Positions 43,003-50,814 of a stretch of DNA of 51,348 nucleotides are shown piece after piece. The DNA is from Oscillospiraceae bacterium (GTDB taxonomy: Bacteria; Bacillota; Clostridia; Oscillospirales; Oscillospiraceae). Numbering within the stretch: the first letter of the stretch is position 1; every line of letters starts with the position of its first letter. The notes below the pieces were generated by a model. The model worked only from the letters and a program-made list of their open reading frames with translations. It made no database searches and was not told the DNA's origin. The position numbers and the translations under genes are program-made. The stretch is taken from assembly GCA_017429325.1 (NCBI GenBank), contig JAFRPC010000022.1:1-51348 (forward strand), read 5' to 3'.

Positions 43003-43911
43003 ATGACCATTCAACAAGTGCTCTACGTATTGGAGATCGCCTCCCGCAGCAGCGTCTCCCAGGCTGCTCAGAAGCTCTATCTCTCCCAGTCCGCCCTTTC
43101 CCAGCAGCTCCGCCGTCTGGAGGAGGAGCTGGGCTACGCCCTCTTCTCCCGCACCGCCAACGGCCTCCAGCTCACCCCGGAGGGGCAGCGCTTCTGCGAG
43201 CAGGCGGAGCCCGTGGCGGACCGGTGGGCCGAATTCTGCAAGGCCATCCAGAAAAAGGAGAAATCCCAGCAGATCCGCCTGCGCTTAGGAGTTGGCTCCC
43301 GGGTCTACTCCAACAACCTGTTCCCAAAGATTGCCGCCTACTTCCAGTCGAAGCCCGAAATCGAAGTCACCTTCGTCACGGAGGCGGGCCGGGATATGGC
43401 GGACGCCCTGCGCAAGGGCGAGCTGGACCTGGCCCTGGACCGGCTGCCCCTGGACGACCCCCAGCCCAAATCCGCCGAGCTCTCGGCGACCCCCCTGATT
43501 CGGGAGCGGCAGTGCGTGCTGCTGAGCCCGACGGACCCCCGGGCGGGCTACAATTCCCTGGCCTTTCGAGACCTCCAGAACTGCACCATGATCTCCGGCC
43601 TGGAGGATTCCGCCGAGGACCGCATCATGAAAAACGCCCTGCGGAAATACCACATCAGCATCAAGCGGGTCTACCGGACCGACGGCATCGACACCAGTAT
43701 GCAGCTGGTCCGGGACGGCATGGGCATCGCCATGGGCCCGGCCTCCTTTGCCGACTACTTCCACGTGAAGGCCGTGCCCCTGGAGCCGGAGACCTGGATC
43801 AGCCTCCAGTTCATCTGTCTGCAATCCAGCCTCAAGCGCCCGGTCATTCAGCGCTTCCGGGACTATCTGCTCTCCCTCTGCGACCCGGTGAACGAGAGCG
43901 TTTTCCCTTGA
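43003..43911 (+). CDS. LysR-family transcriptional regulator
   Basis: The 302-residue protein has an N-terminal winged helix-turn-helix (YVLEIASRSSVSQAAQKLYLSQSALSQQLRRLEEELG, about 8-43) and a periplasmic-binding-protein-like effector domain (from about 93). It stands divergent to the iorA operon and upstream of a DUF5692-like gene, so it likely controls one or both in response to an aromatic or other effector. The ATG at 43003 is preceded by AGAGGT. The inducer is unknown. Confidence 0.92.
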   Translation: MTIQQVLYVLEIASRSSVSQAAQKLYLSQSALSQQLRRLEEELGYALFSRTANGLQLTPEGQRFCEQAEPVADRWAEFCKAIQKKEKSQQIRLRLGVGSRVYSNNLFPKIAAYFQSKPEIEVTFVTEAGRDMADALRKGELDLALDRLPLDDPQPKSAELSATPLIRERQCVLLSPTDPRAGYNSLAFRDLQNCTMISGLEDSAEDRIMKNALRKYHISIKRVYRTDGIDTSMQLVRDGMGIAMGPASFADYFHVKAVPLEPETWISLQFICLQSSLKRPVIQRFRDYLLSLCDPVNESVFP

Positions 43912-43936
43912 CAAAGCTGTACAAAAGTGCATAATG
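43908..43936 (+). promoter_or_regulatory. Promoter of the DUF5692-like gene, overlapping the lysR stop
   Basis: TTGACA (43908-43913), 17-base spacer, ATAATG (43931-43936). The -35 box includes the lysR TGA. Confidence 0.65.
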
Positions 43937-43987
43937 ATATATAGGATGAATCGTTAAAAACGACAATTATCATCCAGGGAGGTACGT

Positions 43988-45100
43988 ATGATTTTCCAAA
44001 TCACGAATCTATGGCAGATTTTAGGCTGGTGCCTGGTGTTTGCCGGGCTCATCATTCTCAATGAGCTGGGCAGAAAGACCAAAACCGGCGGCATGATCAT
44101 CTTTGTCATCATCCCCGTCGCCCTCACCATCTACTTCGTCCTGGCCCACCTGGGGCTCTTCGGCGGCAAGGACAACCCCACCGTCGCCTACATGGACGGC
44201 TGGTTCCACTACTTCAAGCTCTACGCCGCCGACGTGGGCTGCGTGGGCTTCATGATGATCAAGTATCAGTGGGGCCTTGGCAAGAAAAAGTGGTTCAAGT
44301 GGTATCCCTGGTTCATCGTGGCGGCCAACATCATGATCGCCAACGTCTCCGACATGGAATCCGCCCTGGCCGCCTTCAAGATCTCCGGCAACCTCACCGG
44401 CGCCTGGTGGGCCTCCAACGAGGGCGTCTTCCTCTACGGCGGCTGGTGGAACGTGCTGAACGCCCTGGCGGGCCTCATCAACATCTTCTGCATGACCGGC
44501 TGCGTCAAGCTCTACAGCTCCAAGGACCGCAACAAGTCCGACATGATCTGGCCTGACATGACCATCTGGTTCATCGTGGCCTACGACATCTGGAACTTTG
44601 AGTACACCTATCTGAATCTCCCCACCCACGCCTGGTACTGCGGCTTTGCCCTGCTGCTGGCTCCCACCATTGCCAACGCCCTGTGGAACAAGGGCGCCTG
44701 GATCCAGAACCGGGCCAACACCCTTGCCATCTGGTGCATGTGGGCCCAGGTGGTGCCCCTGTTCCAGCTGAAGGGACGCTTTGCCGCCGTGCTGCCCAGC
44801 GTCTACGGCGGGGCCACTGCCAACGGCGTCACCACCATGGACCTCTATGAGCGGGCCATCGCCCTGTTCAATGCCGGGGAGGGCAAGACTGCCGCAGCTG
44901 GGAGAGCCATCGCGGACCTGGGCATCACCGCAGACCCGCGAATGCAGGGCTTCATATCGGTGCTGGCCCTGGGCGTCAACCTGCTCTGTATGGCCGTCAT
45001 CATCAAGCGGGCCATCCTGCTGAAGAAGAACCCCTACTCCAACCCGGTCTTTGAAGGCACCAAGGACTACGAGGAGGCTATGGCAAGAGCCGCCGTCTGA
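43988..45100 (+). CDS. Multi-pass membrane protein (DUF5692-like)
   Basis: The 370-residue protein has about eight or nine hydrophobic segments and many tryptophans (GAWWASNEGVFLYGGWWNVLNA). It looks like the uncharacterised DUF5692 family by memory, so treat this name as tentative. It has no transporter ATPase or known motif. GGGAGG lies 5 bases before the ATG and a sigma-A promoter upstream. Its position opposite an aromatic amino-acid fermentation operon and beside lysR suggests transport of a substrate or product. This is inference. Confidence 0.7.
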   Translation: MIFQITNLWQILGWCLVFAGLIILNELGRKTKTGGMIIFVIIPVALTIYFVLAHLGLFGGKDNPTVAYMDGWFHYFKLYAADVGCVGFMMIKYQWGLGKKKWFKWYPWFIVAANIMIANVSDMESALAAFKISGNLTGAWWASNEGVFLYGGWWNVLNALAGLINIFCMTGCVKLYSSKDRNKSDMIWPDMTIWFIVAYDIWNFEYTYLNLPTHAWYCGFALLLAPTIANALWNKGAWIQNRANTLAIWCMWAQVVPLFQLKGRFAAVLPSVYGGATANGVTTMDLYERAIALFNAGEGKTAAAGRAIADLGITADPRMQGFISVLALGVNLLCMAVIIKRAILLKKNPYSNPVFEGTKDYEEAMARAAV

Positions 45101-45112
45101 TCCTGCAAACCT

Positions 45113-45145
45113 TGTAGGGGGCGGCGTGGGCGCCGGCCCCTACGG
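45113..45145. repeat. GTAGGGG-flanked palindrome
   Basis: GTAGGGGGCGGCGTGGGCGCCGGCCCCTAC is a self-complementary unit of the dispersed GTAGGG family, just after the DUF5692-like stop. Confidence 0.7.
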
Positions 45146-45175
45146 AATACGAAATTGTAAAAAGTAAGAAGTTAA

Positions 45176-45220
45176 GGACGCCGCTCTGTTTCATAGGATG
45201 CACAGCGGCGTCCGTTTTAC
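45176..45220 (+). terminator. Hairpin terminator upstream of hypB1
   Basis: GGACGCCGCT (45176-45185) pairs with AGCGGCGTCC (45204-45213) and is followed by GTTTTAC. It would stop read-through into hypB1, which begins only about 20 bases later and has no visible promoter or strong ribosome site. Confidence 0.6.
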
Positions 45221-45240
45221 AGTCAGAAATGGATGCTGCC

Positions 45241-46005
45241 ATGGATTACCGTATCATAGATGTCAAAGAACAGGTTTTGGAAGAAAACGACCGCATTGCG
45301 GCTGAGACTCGGGCCGCGCTGGCCCGTTCCGGCGCGTATCTGGTGAACCTCATGGGCTCCCCCGGCGCGGGGAAGACCTCGGTGCTGCTGCGGCTGCTGG
45401 CCCTTCTGGGCCGGGAGTACCGCGTCGGCGTCCTGGAGGCCGACGTGGACTCCGACGTGGACGCTGCCGCCGTGGCCGCCGCCGGGGCAAAGGTCGTCCA
45501 GCTCCACACCGGCGGCCTGTGCCACATGGACGCGGCGATGACAAGACAAGGCCTCGACGCCCTCGGCGCAGAGCTTCTTGACCTTGTGATCCTTGAAAAC
45601 GTCGGCAACCTGGTCTGCCCCGCGGAGTTCGACGTGGGCGCGGACCTGCGGATGATGATCCTCTCCGTCCCCGAGGGAGACGACAAGCCCCTGAAATATC
45701 CCCTGATGTTCCAGGTCAGCGACGTGATGCTGGTGAACAAGATCGACGCCGCGCCGGTCTTCGACTTCGACTTTGAGGCCGCAAAGGCCCGGGCTCTGGC
45801 CCTGAATCCGAACATTGCGATTTTCCCCATCTCCGCGAAAACCGGCGAGGGCTTTGAAGCGCTGGCCGCCTACCTGCGGGAGCGGCTGGCAAGCGACAAG
45901 CACGTATGGGGCGGCGCCCACGACGCCCCGTCCCAGCCAAACAGCCAGGAAAACGGGCCGTCGAAGGCGTCGGCCCCTACAACAGATCGGGGGTGCGGCA
46001 ATTGA
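45241..46005 (+). CDS. hypB: HypB-like nickel-metallochaperone GTPase (copy 1)
   Basis: The 254-residue SIMIBI GTPase has P-loop GSPGAGKTS (39-47), EADVDSDVD, metal-site residues Cys94 and His95 in GGLCHMD and Cys126 in LVCPAEFD, and guanine motif NKID (166-169). It hands nickel to a metalloenzyme such as [NiFe]-hydrogenase, usually with HypA. The MDYRIIDVKE start at 45241 aligns with HypB; an ATG at 45229 is also possible and neither has a good ribosome site. The last roughly 30 residues are encoded by the dispersed GC-rich palindrome repeat (45906-45990), so the natural C-terminus was probably replaced. Confidence 0.9.
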   Translation: MDYRIIDVKEQVLEENDRIAAETRAALARSGAYLVNLMGSPGAGKTSVLLRLLALLGREYRVGVLEADVDSDVDAAAVAAAGAKVVQLHTGGLCHMDAAMTRQGLDALGAELLDLVILENVGNLVCPAEFDVGADLRMMILSVPEGDDKPLKYPLMFQVSDVMLVNKIDAAPVFDFDFEAAKARALALNPNIAIFPISAKTGEGFEALAAYLRERLASDKHVWGGAHDAPSQPNSQENGPSKASAPTTDRGCGN

Positions 46006-46799
46006 TCACCATCACGCTGAACGAAACCGTCACCGCCTCCAACGACCGGGACGCCGAGGTCCTGCGGTCCAGGCTGCGGGCCGCGGGCTGCCTGCTGGTG
46101 AACGTCATGAGCAGCGCGGGCTCCGGCAAGACCACCCTCCTCTCCCGGCTGATCCGGGACCTGGGGGAGCTCCGCATCGGCGTCATGGAGGCCGACATCG
46201 AATCCGACGTGGACGCCAGGCGTATCGAAGCCTTAGGCGCCCGCGCCATCCAGGTCCACACCTCCGGCATGTGCCACATGGACGCCGGGATGACCGCAGC
46301 AGCAATTGAAGCCCTGGATGCTCTGCCAGCACCTATACCTCCCCTGCTCGCAGGGGAGGGGGACCGCCGCACAAGCGGCGGTGGAGGGGTCGTCCCCCAT
46401 TCCGAAGCCCTTGCAGCTGGGGTCGTCCCCCATTCTGAAGCCGTTGCAGCTGGGGTCGTTCCCTGCGACCTGATATTCTTGGAGAACGTCGGCAACCTGA
46501 TCTGCCCCGCTGAGTACGACACCGGCGCGGGATTGAACCTGATGCTCCTCTCCGTCCCCGAGGGAGACGACAAGCCCCTGAAATACCCCCTGATGTTCCA
46601 AAAGAGCGACGCCCTGGTAATCACAAAAATCGACGCGCTCCCCTTCTTTGATTTTGACCTGACCAAATGTATCGAACGCGCACACAGGCTCAATCCAACC
46701 ATTCAGATCTTCCCCGTCAGCGCCAAGACCGGCGAGGGGATGCCCGCCTTGGAACGCTGGTTGTCCGAACAGCTCAATGACTGGCGCCCCCGCCCGTAG
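46002..46799 (+). CDS. HypB-like GTPase (copy 2) with in-frame repeat insertion
   Basis: The 265-residue paralogue has P-loop SSAGSGKTT (about 37-45), metal-site residues Cys91, His92 and Cys168, and TKID in place of the NKID guanine motif. Between the metal helix and the DLIFLENVGNL strand is an extra stretch of about 45 residues (about 109-155) absent from copy 1. It is made of palindrome DNA and three 33-bp repeats (GVVPHSEALAA units, 46386-46460). TTG start at 46002 overlaps the hypB1 stop (TTGA), with GGGGGTG upstream; a GTG at 45993 is an alternative. Function may be intact, altered or lost. Confidence 0.85.
   Translation: MITITLNETVTASNDRDAEVLRSRLRAAGCLLVNVMSSAGSGKTTLLSRLIRDLGELRIGVMEADIESDVDARRIEALGARAIQVHTSGMCHMDAGMTAAAIEALDALPAPIPPLLAGEGDRRTSGGGGVVPHSEALAAGVVPHSEAVAAGVVPCDLIFLENVGNLICPAEYDTGAGLNLMLLSVPEGDDKPLKYPLMFQKSDALVITKIDALPFFDFDLTKCIERAHRLNPTIQIFPVSAKTGEGMPALERWLSEQLNDWRPRP
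46326..46460. repeat. Repeat insertion inside hypB2
   Basis: It contains self-complementary CCCCTGCTCGCAGGGG and ACCGCCGCACAAGCGGCGGT followed by two and a half 33-bp units starting at 46386, 46419 and 46452. The reading frame stays open through it. Confidence 0.8.
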
Positions 46800-47245
46800 G
46801 GGCGCTCATTGAGCGCCCGGTCCGCCGCAGGCGGACAATTTGCCGCAGGCAAATCCAGCGCGGCAGCAGGACGGGAGCGGGTTGTATCGTTTGCTGACGC
46901 AAACGATTGTTTGCTCCGCAAACCGGGCGGCTCACCCTGCGGGTAAGAGCCGCACCCTACAAGCGATACCTTGATGCCTGATGTCTCGTCCGTGCGGGGA
47001 AATGCGGACGGCTGAGAGCCGTCCCTACAGGCGGGATAGCCTTCGCCCTGGGGGAAGGTGGCATCGGGCGTCACCCGCAAGCCCGATGACGGATGAGGGA
47101 CGTCCATGCGGGAAATGCGGACGGCTGAGAGCCGTCCCTACAGGCGGGTCTGTTGCCTGTTTCCTGTTGCCCGTTGCCTGTTTCCCGTTACCCGTTGCCT
47201 GTTGCCCGTTGCCTGTTGCCTGTTGCCTGATCCAAAAAACCCATT
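46794..47245. repeat. Dense palindrome and heptamer repeat block
   Basis: This gene-free stretch holds a GTAGGGGCGCTCATTGAGCGCCC palindrome (46796-46818), TTTGCCGCAGGCAAA, CGTTTGCTGACGCAAACG and CGGCTCACC...GAGCCG hairpins, two GGACGGCTGAGAGCCGTCC copies (around 47010 and 47120) flanking CATCGGGC/GCCCGATG, and a run of GTTGCCT-type heptamers (about 47150-47228). No gene or promoter was recognised in it. Confidence 0.8.
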
Positions 47246-47273
47246 CTGACCCGAACATAAAGGAGTGTCCGAA

Positions 47274-47379
47274 ATGGAAGACCAAAAGAATCGTCTGACC
47301 AACGAGCGGGACTTCCGGCAGGACCCCAAATTACAAGCCTGCCGACCCGGAGAAGGCCAAGCTCATTCTGAAGCTGGGC
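47274..47379 (+). pseudogene. Frameshifted N-terminus of the FeS/FAD oxidoreductase
   Basis: ATG 47274 with AAAGGAG 8 bases upstream starts a frame reading MEDQKNRLTNERDFRQDP. One base too many in CCCCAAA (47324-47330) throws it out of frame. In the shifted frame the sequence continues as NYKPADPEKAKLILKLG directly into the main protein. A single deletion restores a full-length gene. It could be a sequencing error, a real mutation or a programmed shift. Confidence 0.7.
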
Positions 47380-50061
47380 ATGATGATCACCGATCGCTAT
47401 CTGGTGAAGTACACCCGGAGCATGAAGTACGACGACCCGGAATACTGGGCCCTGGACGCCGTGCTGACCAAGGAGGAAGCTAAATTCCTGCTCTCCTTCA
47501 AGAAGACCCGCGTCCCCTATTCCCCGGAGCAGCTCGCCAAAATGAACAACATGAGCGTGGAAGAGACCCAAAAGATGATTGACCGCCTCTGCTGGATCGG
47601 CATGGTGGAGATGACCCGGGAGGGCCCCGAGAAGACGAAGCACTACAATGTCCCCATTTTCGTCCCCGGCTCCGCGGAGTTCATGATGATGAACGACAAG
47701 CTGACGGACGAGCATCCCCAGCTCGCCACCTTCTTCAACCTCATGACCCAGATGCCCTTAGAGGGCGTGACCCCCATGATCCCCCTGGGCGGCGCGGGCG
47801 TCGGTATGCACGTCATCCCTGTGGAGAAGGCCATCGAGCACGAGAGCCAATCCGTCTCTGTGGAGCACATCTCCCATTGGCTCAATAAGTACGACAAGTA
47901 CTCCGTGGGCCAGTGCACCTGCCGCAAGCAGCAGACCATGCGGGGCGAGGGCTCCGGCGAGATCAACGGCGAGTTCTGCATGGGCGTGGGCGATATGGCC
48001 GAGTACTGCGTGGACCGGGGCGTGGGCCGCTACATCAGCTACGAGGAGGCCCTGGAGATTTTGGAGCGCTCCGAGCGCCACGGCTTTGTCCACCAGATCA
48101 CCAACATCGACGGCGAGGACAAGATCGTCGCCATCTGCAACTGCGCCCCCGGCGTCTGCAACGCCATCCGCACCTCCCAGCTCTATAACACCCCCAACAT
48201 GTCCCGCTCCGCCTACCGGGCCCATGTGGAGACCGAAAAGTGCGTGGCCTGCGGCAAGTGCGTGGAGGTCTGCCCCGTGGGAGCGGCCAAGCTGGGTCAG
48301 AAGCTCTGCACGAAACACGGACCGGTGGAGTACCCGGTGACGGAGCTCCCCGACGCGAAAAAGTGGACCGCCGACAACTGGAACCCCAACTACCGCAACG
48401 ACGCGAAGCTCAACTGCTACGACAGCGGCACCGCCCCCTGCAAGACCGCCTGCCCCGCCCATATCGCCGTTCAGGGCTACCTGAAAATGGCAAAGGAGGG
48501 CCGGTATCTGGAGGCTCTGAAGCTCATCAAGCAGGACAATCCCCTGCCCGCGGTTTGCGGCGCGGTCTGCAACCGCCGCTGTGAGGACGCCTGCACCCGG
48601 GGCACCGTGGACGAGCCCATCGCCATCGACGAGGTGAAAAAGTTCGTCTCCGCCCTGGAGCTGAAGCAGGAGCAGCGCTTTGTCCCTGTCTGCGAGAAGG
48701 ACGACGGCGGCATGTGGGGCCCGGATTACAAGATGGCTGTCATCGGCGCGGGCCCGGCGGGCCTGAGCTGCGCCTACTATCTGCGGACCCGCGGCTACGA
48801 TGTCACGGTCTTTGAGAAGGACCCCCAGCCCGGCGGTATGCTCCAGTACGGCATCCCCAGCTTCCGCCTGGAAAAGGACGTGCTGGCCGCGGAGATCGCC
48901 GTACTGCGGCAGATGGGCGTGGAGTTCCGCTGCAATGTCGAAGTTGGCAAGGACGTGACCCTGGCCCAGCTCAAGGCGCAGGGCTACAAGGCCTTCTACC
49001 TCGCCATCGGCCTCCAGGGCGGACGTAAGGCCGGGGTCCCCGGCGAGGATGCCGAGGGCGTGGAATCCGGCATTGCCTTCCTGAACCGGGTCAACCGGGA
49101 CCACAGCATCCGCCTGAGCGGCGACGTAGTGGTCGTTGGCGGCGGCAACGTGGCCGTGGACGTGGCCCGGACTGCTGCCCGGACCACCGGCGGCCAGGTG
49201 ACGATGCTCTGTCTGGAAAGCGAAGCGGAAATGCCCGCCGCCAAAGACGAGGTGGAGGAGGCGAAGGAGGAGGGCATCGCCGTGATGAACGGCTGGGGCC
49301 CCAAGGAGGTGCTGACCAGCGGTGGAAAGGTCATCGGCATCGTCTTCAAGCGCTGCACCTCGGTCTATGACGCGGAGCACCGCTTCTCCCCCACTTACGA
49401 CGAGAACGACACCATCACCCTCCCCTGCTCCACGGTGCTCCAGGCCATCGGCCAGAGCGCGGTCTGGGGCAAGCTGCTGGAGGGCACCAAGGTGGAGCTC
49501 AACCGCAACGGCACTGTGGTCCACAACCCTGTCACCTTTGAGACCGGCGAGCCGGGCATCTTTGTGGGCGGCGACATCGGCCACGGGGCCCGCTTCGCCA
49601 TTGACGCCATTGCAGACGGCAAGAAGGGCTGCGAATCCATGCACCGCTACGTCCACCCCGGCCAGAGCCAGACCATCGCCCGAGACCTGCGGGAGTTCAA
49701 GGAGCTGGACAAGGGCGACGTGCTCATCGACCCGGAGGGCTTCGATTCGGCCAAGCGCCAGGTCCCCGGCAAGAAGGACGGCAACCCCAGAGGCACCTTC
49801 GGCGACGTGCGGCTGACCTTCACCGAGGAGCAGGTCAAGACCGAGGCCTCCCGCTGCCTGAGCTGCGGCGCCTCCGTGGTGGACCTGAACCGCTGCATCG
49901 GCTGCGGCCTGTGCACCACCCGCTGCGAATTCGACGCCATCCACCTGCGCCGCGACCTCCCCGACGCCTCCAACATGATACGCTGCGAGGACAAAATGGG
50001 CGTGGTGGCGAAGTACGCCGCCAAGCGGGAATTCAACATCCTGTTCGGGAAGAAGAAATGA
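47380..50061 (+). CDS. Large iron-sulfur/FAD-dependent NAD(P)H oxidoreductase (GltD-like)
   Basis: The 893-residue remainder (from the first in-frame ATG after the frameshift) has a winged-helix and cysteine-rich N-terminus (QCTCRK about 181, ICNCAPGVCN), a ferredoxin motif CVACGKCVEVCP (about 288-299), the GltD-type Cys region CKTACPAHIAVQGYL (about 355), FAD site VIGAGPAGLSC (about 455), NADPH site VVVGGGNVAVD (about 584) and a final cluster motif CIGCGLCTTRCEFD (about 838-851). It would pass electrons between ferredoxin and NAD(P)H, a natural partner for the ferredoxin reduced by IorAB. The true start is probably ATG 47274. Confidence 0.85.
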   Translation: MMITDRYLVKYTRSMKYDDPEYWALDAVLTKEEAKFLLSFKKTRVPYSPEQLAKMNNMSVEETQKMIDRLCWIGMVEMTREGPEKTKHYNVPIFVPGSAEFMMMNDKLTDEHPQLATFFNLMTQMPLEGVTPMIPLGGAGVGMHVIPVEKAIEHESQSVSVEHISHWLNKYDKYSVGQCTCRKQQTMRGEGSGEINGEFCMGVGDMAEYCVDRGVGRYISYEEALEILERSERHGFVHQITNIDGEDKIVAICNCAPGVCNAIRTSQLYNTPNMSRSAYRAHVETEKCVACGKCVEVCPVGAAKLGQKLCTKHGPVEYPVTELPDAKKWTADNWNPNYRNDAKLNCYDSGTAPCKTACPAHIAVQGYLKMAKEGRYLEALKLIKQDNPLPAVCGAVCNRRCEDACTRGTVDEPIAIDEVKKFVSALELKQEQRFVPVCEKDDGGMWGPDYKMAVIGAGPAGLSCAYYLRTRGYDVTVFEKDPQPGGMLQYGIPSFRLEKDVLAAEIAVLRQMGVEFRCNVEVGKDVTLAQLKAQGYKAFYLAIGLQGGRKAGVPGEDAEGVESGIAFLNRVNRDHSIRLSGDVVVVGGGNVAVDVARTAARTTGGQVTMLCLESEAEMPAAKDEVEEAKEEGIAVMNGWGPKEVLTSGGKVIGIVFKRCTSVYDAEHRFSPTYDENDTITLPCSTVLQAIGQSAVWGKLLEGTKVELNRNGTVVHNPVTFETGEPGIFVGGDIGHGARFAIDAIADGKKGCESMHRYVHPGQSQTIARDLREFKELDKGDVLIDPEGFDSAKRQVPGKKDGNPRGTFGDVRLTFTEEQVKTEASRCLSCGASVVDLNRCIGCGLCTTRCEFDAIHLRRDLPDASNMIRCEDKMGVVAKYAAKREFNILFGKKK

Positions 50062-50065
50062 GGGA

Positions 50066-50141
50066 ATAGTCACCAGTCATCAGTCACTAGTCACTAGTCA
50101 CTGGTGACTGGTCACTGGTCACTTTTCACTGGTCACTATCC
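50066..50141. repeat. AGTCACT/GGTCACT heptamer tandem repeat
   Basis: About ten 7-base units (AGTCACT, then GGTGACT/GGTCACT) fill the gap before the hypA ribosome site. Some units are mutually inverted and could form hairpins. Confidence 0.8.
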
Positions 50142-50156
50142 ACCGGAGGTTCAACT

Positions 50157-50501
50157 ATGCATGAAATGGGTATCGTTCTGCATTTGGCCAAGACCTTGGA
50201 CGAAACGGCAAAAGAGCATAATCTGACCGCCATCGGCAAGGTGGTCCTCCAGGTGGGGGAGGTCTCCGGTATCATGACAGAGCTCTTCACCGACGCCTGG
50301 GACTATTTCAAAGTCCGCCACACCATCCTGAAGGACAGCGAGCTGGTACTGGAGACCCTGCCCGCCGTGACCTGGTGCGACGCCTGCAAACAGACTTATG
50401 AGACCGTCAAATACGGAAAGGAATGCCCCTACTGCCACTCCGGCGAGACCTGGCTAATCCAGGGAAACGAGTGCATCATCAAGGAAATCGAAGCGGAATA
50501 A
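50157..50501 (+). CDS. hypA: HypA nickel-insertion metallochaperone
   Basis: The 114-residue protein starts with the nickel-binding MHE (His2) and has the zinc site Cys74, Cys77, Cys90 and Cys93 (CDAC and CPYC). It partners HypB in delivering nickel. CGGAGG lies 8 bases before the ATG. It follows the oxidoreductase gene with a heptamer repeat in between. No hydrogenase or other nickel enzyme gene is in the window. Confidence 0.95.
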   Translation: MHEMGIVLHLAKTLDETAKEHNLTAIGKVVLQVGEVSGIMTELFTDAWDYFKVRHTILKDSELVLETLPAVTWCDACKQTYETVKYGKECPYCHSGETWLIQGNECIIKEIEAE

Positions 50502-50520
50502 CGCAAAAAACCAATCATAC

Positions 50521-50560
50521 AACGCTCCGTCACGGCATCACCGCGGCGGAGCGTTTCTGA
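50521..50560 (+). terminator. Hairpin terminator after hypA
   Basis: AACGCTCCG (50521-50529) pairs with CGGAGCGTT (50547-50555), followed by TCTGATTG. The T-tract is weak. Confidence 0.55.
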
Positions 50561-50565
50561 TTGAC

Positions 50566-50676
50566 GGTTACAAAAGCGGTTACAAAACCAGGTAACAAAC
50601 GTTTTTAACATTTTATTTAATACACAAAAAAAGTTTATACCCTTTGTAACTTGTTTTTGTAACCATGTTTGTAACC
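50566..50676. repeat. Symmetric array of GGTTACAAA boxes around an AT-rich core
   Basis: Three forward GGTTACAAA-type boxes start at 50566, 50578 and 50591, and three inverted boxes end at 50650, 50663 and 50675-50676. Spacings of 12/13 on the left and 13/12 on the right mirror each other exactly. The core between them is about 45 bp of A/T-rich DNA. No protein gene is supported here. Confidence 0.75.
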
Positions 50677-50737
50677 AAATATGCGTGAAATTCATATTAA
50701 TATTCAAAAACAGTTCCTGTTTCACTTGATAAATAAA

Positions 50738-50790
50738 CCCGCACCCGCGGAGGAGAACAATGCGTTCCTCCACGGGTGCGGTTACGTTTT
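50738..50790 (+). terminator. Strong isolated hairpin terminator
   Basis: CCGCACCCGCGGAGGA (50739-50754) pairs with TCCTCCACGGGTGCGG (50766-50781), followed by TTACGTTTTT. No gene stops nearby: hypA ended about 240 bases earlier. It may end a small RNA transcribed through the GGTTACAAA array. Confidence 0.65.
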
Positions 50791-50814
50791 TGTATCTCTG
50801 TAAGGAAAGGACGG

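Noticed and set aside
45176-45220. Riboswitch upstream of hypB1
   Set aside because: Only one simple hairpin is seen, with no conserved aptamer elements.
47758-50073. 771-codon minus-strand open frame
   Set aside because: It lies fully opposite the FeS/FAD oxidoreductase with conserved motifs; the Ala/Val/Gly/His-rich translation is typical of antisense GC-rich DNA.
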